A stretch of 7,554 bases of DNA, taken from Deltaproteobacteria bacterium. Its GTDB lineage: Bacteria; Desulfobacterota; Syntrophia; Syntrophales; UBA2210. This document shows positions 1-5,820 of this stretch, piece by piece. Positions within the stretch are counted from its first letter, which is position 1. Every line of letters begins with the position of its first letter. The notes under the pieces were generated by a model. The model did not search any database and was not told the DNA's origin. It was given only the letters and a program-made list of their open reading frames with translations. The position numbers and the translations under genes are program-made. The DNA lies in assembly GCA_016935875.1 (NCBI GenBank), contig JAFGQD010000058.1:1-7554 (forward strand), given 5' to 3'.

Positions 1-2492
1 CGTACCCGTATGCTGTCCCACAGCCAGGAAGTCCTCAGATAGCGGGTAATAACCCTGGCAGAACCATGATAGGTATACCCTGCCCGGTAGAGATCCGCTC
101 CCTTCCCCACATAGTTGATCTGAGAAGGAATGATAAGTCCTTCATACTCTGGAATATGCATCTCGGTCAAAAGATCTCCGAAAACACCAGTCTCCGCGCC
201 GGTCTGTCCTGCCGGCATCTTACGTGCAAAGTTGGCAAGATGGGGCCTTACCTGTTTCCATCCTGTTTCATCGAGGGTAACATTGCATACCATGGTCTCA
301 CGGTTGACAAGGGCACGGCGCATCTCCTCAAGGGTCGAAGAAACGGAAGACCAGTCCGTATCTATCCTGCTGGCAAGATCACGCAGAAAGAACAGATAGC
401 TCACTCCGTTCAACTGTTCCGACAACCGGCCGGCTTCGCTGAAATGTGCCCTCAGGCGCAGGTTGACTGCCTGATGTCCGCCCGGTACCAGGTGTTCCTC
501 CTGCCGGGCCTTTTCTTCCAGAACCATTTGTTTGAAACGTTCCCTGTTGTCCAGCCTGAGATCCAGCAGAATATCCCTGATAATCGCGAAAAGGTCCTCA
601 GTTTGTGGAAACATTGCCTTGCCGCAGAGAAAAAGCCTGGCTTCGGCCTCCCTCGTATCTTTGACCGACGACACAAACAGGGCTGGATGAAGCCCCCCTG
701 TTTTCCGGTCAATTCTCCGGGAGAGTTCAACGTAATCTTCCTTTTTTGTACCCATTTCAAGAAGTGCCCTGCTGAACAGGGGAATATACTGGACACACCT
801 TCGGGGAAGTAAACGCAGATTCAGGCCGATTTCGATATACGCGATACCGTTCGTAGATATGTCATGGTACAAAACCGTGGCACCCTTTTCTTCCATAACG
901 GAGATCGGTATCGTCCTGGTTTTCTTTTCCAGATCGGCAAGCTTCAGGATCGGGATGGTTGCCAGGGCCTCTGGGGAATCCGGTGTTTCCTGAATTTTTT
1001 TGAGCCGTTCGGCGCTTTCAAGGATATTTTTCAATTCTTCGAGGCTCGCAGTCTTACTCACGTCATCAAGCTTCCGTCTTTCCGCCGCATCCATCTCATC
1101 CGCTAGATTCGTGTCCGGTTCCATTATGACTGTGGTGCGATGCGGATTATCCAGGAAATATTTCCTTATTATATCTTCAAAGAATGATTCCCCCGAAGAG
1201 ATACGTGCCTTAATCTCCGACATGAGCGATTCAAAAGAGAGTAACGCAAGAGGGTCGCCATCATACAACCAGGTTGTCATCGCCCTCAGCATCAGAACCA
1301 GCCCGCGGGGGTAACTGCCCGTGTTGTTCTCACGCAGGCTGAATTCTATGGTATTAACGGCCGCCTCCACCGCCTCCGGTTCAATGCCATCGGTTGCCAA
1401 TCCTCTCAAGGTCTTCAGTATCAGTTTCTCAACGGTATCCGCCATCCCCGCCTCAATTCCCTTCAATCCCACGGAGAAGAACAACTGCCGTAATTCGCCC
1501 TCCAGGCCGCCTCCTGTAATATCCTCTCCCAGACCGGACTCAATAAGCGCCTTGCGCAGAGGAGACCCGGGGGTCCCGAGAAGGATATATCCCAGAATAT
1601 TGAGTGCCATATTTGTGATGGCATCTTTTGTTTCGCTCAACATCCAGTTTACCGTTACCATACCCTTGGATGAGTCATCGCCAGCGGCAAAGGAACGCAC
1701 GGATTGCCGGGGACTGTCAAATCGAGGCTGGAGCACTATCGCTGAATTCACCTCCATCTTCCGAAAATCCTTCAGATAATCATTAACAAGCCGCAGCCTT
1801 TCTTCCGGGTTATCATCTCCGGCAAAAAAAATGCGTGCATTGGAGGGATGATAGTATGTTTTGTGAAAATTCCTGAATTGTTCATAGCCCAGTTCGGGGA
1901 TGACTGCAGGATCTCCCCCGGAATCCAGCCCGTATGTAGTATCGGGAAAGATTGATTGTTGTGAATATTCGGAGAGAAGTCTGTCCGGAGATGAGTTGGC
2001 ACCCTTCATCTCGTTAAAAACCACGCCCCTGAATGCAAGAGGTCCATCCAACGCATCCATTTCGTAGTGCCATCCTTCCTGCTGAAAGATCTCAGGCGAA
2101 ATGAGCGGATACAAGACCGCGTCGAGATAGACATCTATCAAATTGTAAAAATCCTGGGTATTTTGACTTGCCACTGGATAACAGGTCCTGTCTGGATAGG
2201 TAAATGCGTTCAGAAAAGTCTGTAGAGAACCCTTTAATATTTCCACAAAGGGCTCCTTTACAGGATATTTTCGGGAACCGCAGAGAACGGAATGCTCAAG
2301 AATGTGGGCCACACCTGTCGAATCGCGAGGCGGCGTCCGAAAGGTGATTCCGAACACCTTATTCTCGTCATCATTTATCATGGATAACAGTTCGGCCCCC
2401 GTTTGAACATGCCTGTAAAACCGTGCGCGTGTCTTCAGTTCATCGATATACCGTTCCTGCAAAAGCACAAACCCATAAGAATCTTCTGTCAT
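1..2492 (-). CDS. M16C-family zinc metallopeptidase, PreP (presequence protease)-like, C-terminus cut by window edge
   Basis: A single frame stays open for 830 codons from ATG at 2492 to the window edge. It carries the inverted zinc motif HILEH at residues 63-67 (zinc ligands His63 and His67, catalytic Glu66). The third ligand is probably Glu161 in FNEMKGA, about 94 residues on, as expected for PreP enzymes. The residues after HILEH (SVLCGSRKYPVKEPF, then NAFTYPDRTCYPVAS) are PreP-type rather than short M16B. The last visible residues (SWLWDSIRV) correspond to the region before the final C-terminal part, so perhaps 130-150 residues are missing; family members are near 970-1000 aa. Members form a closed two-lobed chamber that degrades unfolded peptides. 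No signal peptide is visible, so the enzyme is probably cytoplasmic. The start is fixed by GGAGGA at 2497-2502, four bases upstream. It stands alone, separated from the operon by 666 bases. Confidence 0.93.
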   Translation of the reverse strand, partial: MTEDSYGFVLLQERYIDELKTRARFYRHVQTGAELLSMINDDENKVFGITFRTPPRDSTGVAHILEHSVLCGSRKYPVKEPFVEILKGSLQTFLNAFTYPDRTCYPVASQNTQDFYNLIDVYLDAVLYPLISPEIFQQEGWHYEMDALDGPLAFRGVVFNEMKGANSSPDRLLSEYSQQSIFPDTTYGLDSGGDPAVIPELGYEQFRNFHKTYYHPSNARIFFAGDDNPEERLRLVNDYLKDFRKMEVNSAIVLQPRFDSPRQSVRSFAAGDDSSKGMVTVNWMLSETKDAITNMALNILGYILLGTPGSPLRKALIESGLGEDITGGGLEGELRQLFFSVGLKGIEAGMADTVEKLILKTLRGLATDGIEPEAVEAAVNTIEFSLRENNTGSYPRGLVLMLRAMTTWLYDGDPLALLSFESLMSEIKARISSGESFFEDIIRKYFLDNPHRTTVIMEPDTNLADEMDAAERRKLDDVSKTASLEELKNILESAERLKKIQETPDSPEALATIPILKLADLEKKTRTIPISVMEEKGATVLYHDISTNGIAYIEIGLNLRLLPRRCVQYIPLFSRALLEMGTKKEDYVELSRRIDRKTGGLHPALFVSSVKDTREAEARLFLCGKAMFPQTEDLFAIIRDILLDLRLDNRERFKQMVLEEKARQEEHLVPGGHQAVNLRLRAHFSEAGRLSEQLNGVSYLFFLRDLASRIDTDWSSVSSTLEEMRRALVNRETMVCNVTLDETGWKQVRPHLANFARKMPAGQTGAETGVFGDLLTEMHIPEYEGLIIPSQINYVGKGADLYRAGYTYHGSARVITRYLRTSWLWDSIRV

Positions 2493-2670
2493 CTATTCCT
2501 CCAGTTCTTTTATTAATGATACTCTTATTTTCACAAGGCAGAAGGGCAAGGTAATCCTTTTTAGTCCCGATTCGTCAGGATAACAAAACGTATCGGAATC
2601 CTGGTAGATACCCTGCAGTGTGTTGCTGTTCCCTGTTGGGGGCCCAAGGCTTGCCTGAAATATCTTTCAT
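2493..2670 (-). pseudogene. Possible small gene broken by a one-base shift, directly upstream of the M16 peptidase
   Basis: ATG at 2670 has a canonical AGGAGG (2676-2681) five bases upstream and opens a 31-codon frame (MKDISGKPWAPN...) that stops at 2575. Dropping one C from the five-C run at 2638-2642 joins its first residues to another open frame. That frame runs on through CYPDESGLKRITLPFCLVKI and ends KELEE at TAG 2493-2495, touching the ATG of the peptidase. The joined product would be 58 residues, with no family I recognise and no signal peptide. The Shine-Dalgarno lies in one arm of a GC-rich dyad (GCCTCC 2675-2680, GGAGGC 2688-2693) that could hide it. It may be a decayed small gene, a sequencing error in the homopolymer, a frameshift site, or chance. 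The overlapping perfect TATAAT supports a competing promoter reading. Confidence 0.25.
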
Positions 2671-2697
2671 TATAGCCTCCTCGCCGCGGAGGCGCAA
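2669..2697 (-). promoter_or_regulatory. Possible sigma-70-type promoter for the M16 peptidase gene
   Basis: The minus strand carries a perfect -10 hexamer TATAAT (2669-2674), 17 bases after TTGCGC (2692-2697), which matches the -35 consensus only in its first three bases. Transcription would start near 2662, leaving a leader of about 170 nt before the peptidase. A second weak candidate, TTGTTA-N17-TAAAAA, lies closer to the gene within the same leader. The spacer contains the GCCTCC/GGAGGC dyad. If this is the promoter, the small ORF starting at 2670 is not translated from its transcript, so the two readings exclude each other. Confidence 0.3.
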
Positions 2698-2742
2698 CGG
2701 ACAATACAGCTTAATTCTTCTTTTTATAGTGTAAGTGATCAA

Positions 2743-2856
2743 ATGAAATGTGTACATTTCACGACCATTATTTGTTTTCTTCTTGTAATGATATTTTCAA
2801 CGGCCAACAGCGCGGGAGTGACCGGGTTACATTTTCAAAGGCTTCTCTACCTTTGA
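2743..2856 (+). CDS. Short ORF resembling an orphan signal peptide; doubtful
   Basis: This 37-codon ORF starts MKCVHFTTIICFLLVMIF and continues STANSAG. It has a basic start, a strongly hydrophobic core (about residues 7-18) and a plausible signal-peptidase site after the ANSA stretch near residue 24. Only about 13 residues follow before TGA. No good Shine-Dalgarno precedes the ATG, which argues against strong translation. It could be a tiny secreted peptide, the remnant of an exported protein whose mature part is lost, or chance. The same frame reopens at 2872-3093 after two stops (ending LLYDYR), but that stretch resembles nothing I know and has no ribosome binding site. It is the only plus-strand reading in this gap with a recognisable protein signature. 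Confidence 0.25.
   Translation: MKCVHFTTIICFLLVMIFSTANSAGVTGLHFQRLLYL
2744..2761. repeat. Perfect dyad TGAAATG-TGTA-CATTTCA
   Basis: The arms are 7 bp with a 4-base centre. The dyad sits at the very start of the plus-strand signal-peptide-like ORF, just downstream of a -10-like TATAGT (2725-2730). It is about 70 bases upstream of the candidate promoter on the other strand. The spacing is typical of a dimeric repressor operator, but no cognate regulator is visible in the window. Confidence 0.35.
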
Positions 2857-2858
2857 AA
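2833..2858. repeat. Stem-loop TTTCAAAGG / CCTTTGAAA
   Basis: The 9-bp arms are perfect (2833-2841 and 2850-2858), with an 8-base loop. The hairpin covers the stop codon of the short signal-peptide-like ORF. No T-run follows on either strand, so it is not a standard intrinsic terminator. Confidence 0.4.
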
Positions 2859-3158
2859 TTCAGTATGATTCATGAGGAATACTTCTCTGTCTTCATGGAA
2901 AAGATTTGGAAAGGTTTCTCATTTTTTCTATGTTGTACATAAAAGGGCGCTGTTGTCCCTCTTTATCCCGATATTATTCTTAAAAATACCTTGGATTTCT
3001 AGGGGTTCTCACTTGATGGATAGGATCGACTCATTGTCCCTACAGAATAACAACGATCCTGCCAGTATTTCACTGTTGTATGACTATAGGTAAATCAGAA
3101 CATCCAGACAGAAAGTGTGTTGTTTCCTTGCGCCCATTCTTGACATGCGCCAACGGTT
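2857..3158. other. Stretch with no convincing gene
   Basis: About 300 AT-rich bases lie between the short plus-strand ORF and the end of the 98-aa gene. Open frames here are short, lack ribosome binding sites and look random. On the minus strand, AAAGAGGG and CCCTTTT flank a 9-base loop at about 2941-2966. This imperfect, G-U-containing stem with a short T-run is a weak candidate end for the operon, but it lies roughly 190 bases past the last stop. No tRNA, CRISPR or transposon ends were seen. Confidence 0.5.
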
Positions 3159-3455
3159 CTAAGGATGGTTTTTGTCTCGCTGGTAAATTTCCTTGACGAT
3201 TTCGAGTTTCGTCATCCCCTCAATGTCGATTCCAAGCCGTATGGCTTCATCTTCAAGAAAGGAATAGCTCTCCGATATGAGGGGATAGGCCGACTCAAAG
3301 GAATCGAAATAGTCAAGATCGTTTTTGGTATCTTCATAGGCTTTATGAGCCTCGGAGACACATTTGACTGCGTTTTTCACAAAGAAATCATTGAAAAAAC
3401 TGCGTCGTGCCTTGTCAACCATGAGAGGGGCAATCCTTTCTTTAGTGATCTTCAT
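3159..3455 (-). CDS. Small helical protein of unknown function, 98 aa, last gene of the operon
   Basis: I do not recognise this family. The protein is soluble, mixed-charge and predicted mostly helical, with no signal peptide or membrane segment. Its last 30 or so residues (LGIDIEGMTKLEIVKEIYQR) resemble the short helix-extended-helix of SAP or Rho-N type folds, which often bind nucleic acid; this is only a sequence impression. I prefer ATG at 3455, inside the last codons of the preceding gene (14-nt overlap). An in-frame ATG at 3485 would add ten residues. Neither start has a clear Shine-Dalgarno, so translation is probably coupled to the upstream gene. The overlap implies a functional link with the 326-aa protein, for example as partner subunit, chaperone or assembly factor. 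Confidence 0.75.
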   Translation of the reverse strand: MKITKERIAPLMVDKARRSFFNDFFVKNAVKCVSEAHKAYEDTKNDLDYFDSFESAYPLISESYSFLEDEAIRLGIDIEGMTKLEIVKEIYQRDKNHP

Positions 3456-4422
3456 AACAGGAGCACACGTGATCTGGATCGGCATGGAAATGTTTGGTAT
3501 TGATCGTCCACCACTCCGGCCTTCTCCACTGTGCGGGAATTTCGTCAGGGCCTTCCCATATTCCGATCAGGGCGAAATCCTGCGAATGCAATTGTTCAAC
3601 GAAAGAGGCATCTCTCTCTTTCACTGTGTCTTCCCCGGTACCATTGGAGAAGCACACGCCGAAGACTGACTCGGTGATATCGGTATCGGGGATAGCGTTG
3701 ACGTGTTGTTCCGCGTCAATCTCATAGCGAAAAAAAGGTCGTGCCGCAGCTCCCGTGCGCCGGGGTGCTTGACCGGACAGAAAACAGAATGAGGAGACGA
3801 TCTTGTCAAAAATGAAAAATGACAGGTCCCATCCTGGGAAGTCCCGATCGACGGTGCCGGGAGAAACAACCTCACGGGACTCGCCTCTCTTATCAGTCAG
3901 TTTCAGGCCGTCGAGCCGATACTCTCGCCATCGGTTTGGCGCGGAGCAAAAGAAATCAACATCTGCTCTCGATGAATGGATAAGAATATCCACGTAACCC
4001 GCGACAAAAAAACCGTCATGAATGGCACGCCCTCCGTCAAAGGAGGGCGTGCCAGTCGAATCGAAAAAGTGCCCAAGCCTCGCAATTTGCTCGAAACACG
4101 AGAGAGCATCAAAAGAATCATCGCCGGGATCGGGGAAATACCGGACAAGGAAACGTGCTTCCAAGGTATCACTTTCCTGATGATCGGACATATTGTCTCC
4201 TCCGGACATCGTATCCCCCTCGATAAGAGTGAGAGAATAAGCGCCTCGTTTCTCTGAAAACCACAGATACCACGAAGGCAACCCGTCAAGCGTTGCCAAC
4301 TGCGATACCTGAGAAAAACCGAGGTAGCGCTGCGCACCATCGTTCTGGAAAATCTTTTGAAACAATTCAAGCAGAAGTGTCTCGTAGGCAGCGATGGGAT
4401 CGATGTGCGATTTTATGATCAT
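3442..4422 (-). CDS. Soluble protein of unknown function, 326 aa, with His/Cys-rich C-terminal tail
   Basis: I do not recognise a family. The protein is acidic, rich in Phe, Trp and Asp, and lacks a signal peptide or membrane helix, so it is probably cytoplasmic. Its most striking part is the last 17 residues, KHFHADPDHVCSCYEDH: His311, His313, His318, Cys320, Cys322 and His326 form a compact possible metal site at the extreme C-terminus. ATG 4422 is chosen because AGGAG (4429-4433) lies six bases upstream. An in-frame ATG at 4470 would add 16 residues and overlap the membrane-protein gene. The gene begins 20 nt after the membrane-protein stop and overlaps the 98-aa gene by 14 nt, so the three are probably co-transcribed. 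A perfect 13-bp hairpin lies within the coding sequence at 4023-4054. It could be a cytoplasmic partner of the membrane protein, which is inference from order only. Confidence 0.82.
   Translation of the reverse strand: MIIKSHIDPIAAYETLLLELFQKIFQNDGAQRYLGFSQVSQLATLDGLPSWYLWFSEKRGAYSLTLIEGDTMSGGDNMSDHQESDTLEARFLVRYFPDPGDDSFDALSCFEQIARLGHFFDSTGTPSFDGGRAIHDGFFVAGYVDILIHSSRADVDFFCSAPNRWREYRLDGLKLTDKRGESREVVSPGTVDRDFPGWDLSFFIFDKIVSSFCFLSGQAPRRTGAAARPFFRYEIDAEQHVNAIPDTDITESVFGVCFSNGTGEDTVKERDASFVEQLHSQDFALIGIWEGPDEIPAQWRRPEWWTINTKHFHADPDHVCSCYEDH
4023..4054. repeat. Perfect 13-bp stem-loop inside the 326-aa coding region
   Basis: TGGCACGCCCTCC (4023-4035) and its exact complement GGAGGGCGTGCCA (4042-4054) are separated by six bases. 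The stem is GC-rich and would be very stable in mRNA. On the coding strand it encodes part of a TGTPSFDGGRAIH segment of the protein. Neither side has a T-run, so termination is unlikely. Confidence 0.85.
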
Positions 4423-4428
4423 ATCTCT

Positions 4429-4433
4429 CTCCT
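4429..4433 (-). promoter_or_regulatory. Ribosome binding site AGGAG deciding the start of the 326-aa gene
   Basis: AGGAG lies six bases before ATG 4422 in the 20-nt gap after the membrane-protein stop. The upstream ATG at 4470 lies inside the preceding gene, so this site favours the 326-residue product over the 342-residue one. Confidence 0.75.
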
Positions 4434-4442
4434 GGCAATATC

Positions 4443-5687
4443 TTATTTCTTCAGTCGATATCCGGGCCATCGATCCATGAAATAATCCTGTATCATAATC
4501 AGGTTAACAACCATAATCAGGAAGGCGGCGGCGTTTTCCGAAGGATGAGAAACACCCGAACACACGCCGAGAAGGACCGGTCCCCATGCATAATAGGCCC
4601 ACGCGAAAAGCAGGCCAAAAACAACGGCCACGATTGTCTTTATAATGGACCGCGTGACAGCATGCATCTTTTCGTATGCCTGACCGAAGAAAATGTTCTG
4701 AATCAGAGCAATGACAAGGATGAAATTCGCCATCGTAACGGTATGGCTGTAACGCCAACCGAAGTTGGATTCATTCTGACCGCCGACATAGGCTTCATAC
4801 CAGAGATAGTCGAAAACAAAGAGCTGAATGCGGAAGATGACATATCCGATGATGAGGCTGACAACGACGAAGAAGATGAAACGCCACGGCTGTTTCTGAA
4901 CCAGGTTATAAGGCCAGCCGTCCCAGAGGTGGAAGGCATAGAAAATACCGACCACGGTAACGAACAGAATGCCAAGACTGAACTCGGCGCTGTTAGTCTG
5001 CGCAATACCCTCCCACCAGGGAGGGACTGCGGCATAAATCTGCTTCGGATAGAACATGGAGCCGATATGCGGATGGAAGAAAATGAAATAGAAGTAGATA
5101 CCCAAGACAGCGATTATTGACCACATGGCAATCCCGAATTTCGGCTGTTTCAGTTCGTGGAAAAAATCTTTTCCGATGCCGAACATGAACCAGATACTCA
5201 GCAGAAAAAAAGGAACAGAAAGGGACAGCATTGCCCATGAAGCAGTCTCACGAGTGGAGGTCGCGTCTTGTCCGAATTCTCCAAACGCCATCAGGCTGTT
5301 CCAGTTGAAATAGGTGATGCCGAGTTTTCCCATAACAAGGAAGACACACCCGATGACAAGGACCAGGTAGATGATAAGCATCAGTCCCGTCATCGTTGCT
5401 CCTTTGGTCAGCGGATTGGCATGCTGCAAGTAGGAACGTGAAAATGGCCAGTAATCAAACAATTCCGTTTGCCAGAGCAGTATGAGCAGCGTCCATATGA
5501 CTAATGAGAAGCCCAGGAGAGGCGTATACAGTTTGAATATACCTGCGTTGGCAAAAAAGACCCACCATACGACAAACACGGCAATGAGAAGCACAACCAG
5601 GTTTGCAATCCCTGAAAGACCGACAGACCATCGAGGCTCCAACTGTCGTATTGTGAGCCAGTTATCATTCGATTGATTATTGCTCAT
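4443..5687 (-). CDS. Multi-spanning inner-membrane protein of unknown function, 414 aa, about 10 helices
   Basis: The hydropathy pattern suggests about ten transmembrane segments, near residues 25-48, 53-74, 98-120, 148-171, 182-204, 234-254, 267-297, 314-334, 347-375 and 384-402. No signal peptide is present. I do not recognise a transporter signature. Aromatic residues are unusually abundant, and histidines cluster near helix ends: HPHIGSMFYP (His205, His207), HLWDGWPY (His253), RYSHT (His315), His342 and His381. Such residues might bind a metal or a haem, but no known motif confirms it. The hydrophilic end RWPGYRLKK suggests a cytoplasmic C-terminus. ATG 5687 follows an AGGGGG with a spacer of about eight bases. 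It lies 133 bases after the metallo-beta-lactamase gene, across a structured spacer, and is followed closely by the 326-aa gene. Transport, sensing, or acting as a membrane anchor for its neighbours are all possible. Confidence 0.88.
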   Translation of the reverse strand: MSNNQSNDNWLTIRQLEPRWSVGLSGIANLVVLLIAVFVVWWVFFANAGIFKLYTPLLGFSLVIWTLLILLWQTELFDYWPFSRSYLQHANPLTKGATMTGLMLIIYLVLVIGCVFLVMGKLGITYFNWNSLMAFGEFGQDATSTRETASWAMLSLSVPFFLLSIWFMFGIGKDFFHELKQPKFGIAMWSIIAVLGIYFYFIFFHPHIGSMFYPKQIYAAVPPWWEGIAQTNSAEFSLGILFVTVVGIFYAFHLWDGWPYNLVQKQPWRFIFFVVVSLIIGYVIFRIQLFVFDYLWYEAYVGGQNESNFGWRYSHTVTMANFILVIALIQNIFFGQAYEKMHAVTRSIIKTIVAVVFGLLFAWAYYAWGPVLLGVCSGVSHPSENAAAFLIMVVNLIMIQDYFMDRWPGYRLKK

Positions 5688-5735
5688 GAAAATACCCCCT
5701 AATTCGGTTTAAAATGCCTTGCACCAATAAGTAAA

Positions 5736-5806
5736 GAAGGGGTCGAACCCCTGGTAATACTCTCCTGGAGCAATCGACCCCTTCATCTTCAAGGTAAACG
5801 GAGAGT
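5736..5806 (-). other. Structured intergenic region with mutually exclusive stems, possible attenuator or mRNA-processing element
   Basis: Three inverted repeats interlock between the metallo-beta-lactamase gene and the membrane-protein gene. The first has perfect 11-bp arms, GAAGGGGTCGA (5736-5746) and TCGACCCCTTC (5774-5784). The second has 7-bp arms ACTCTCC (5759-5765) and GGAGAGT (5800-5806). One arm of the second lies inside the loop of the first, so both together would be a pseudoknot. The third is a local hairpin AGGGGT-CGA-ACCCCT (5738-5752) that competes with the first. In the minus-strand transcript the local hairpin comes last and is followed by a U-rich but interrupted run, like a weak terminator; the 11-bp pairing would then act as antiterminator. 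Function is inferred. Confidence 0.55.
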
Positions 5807-5820
5807 CGTGTTATCCTTTT

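Noticed and set aside
66..812. Long plus-strand open frame (248 codons).
   Set aside because: It lies entirely opposite the M16 peptidase, shows no domain signature and has no credible ribosome binding site.
2941..2966. Intrinsic terminator closing the operon.
   Set aside because: The stem needs a G-U pair, the T-run is short, and it is about 190 bases beyond the last stop codon. It was kept only as a weak note.
2872..3093. Plus-strand ORF of 73 codons in the gene-poor stretch.
   Set aside because: It has no ribosome binding site, no recognisable composition or motif, and is separated by two stops from the signal-peptide-like ORF in the same frame.
4545..5120. Plus-strand open frame of 191 codons, very acidic near its end.
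   Set aside because: It is opposite the membrane protein; the charge bias is what complementary hydrophobic codons produce.
5736..5757. GGGGTTCGACCCC on the minus strand resembles a tRNA T-arm, hinting at a tRNA or an attachment site.
   Set aside because: No acceptor, D-arm or anticodon arm can be folded around it and no CCA-like end follows. The similarity comes from the local hairpin in the operon spacer.
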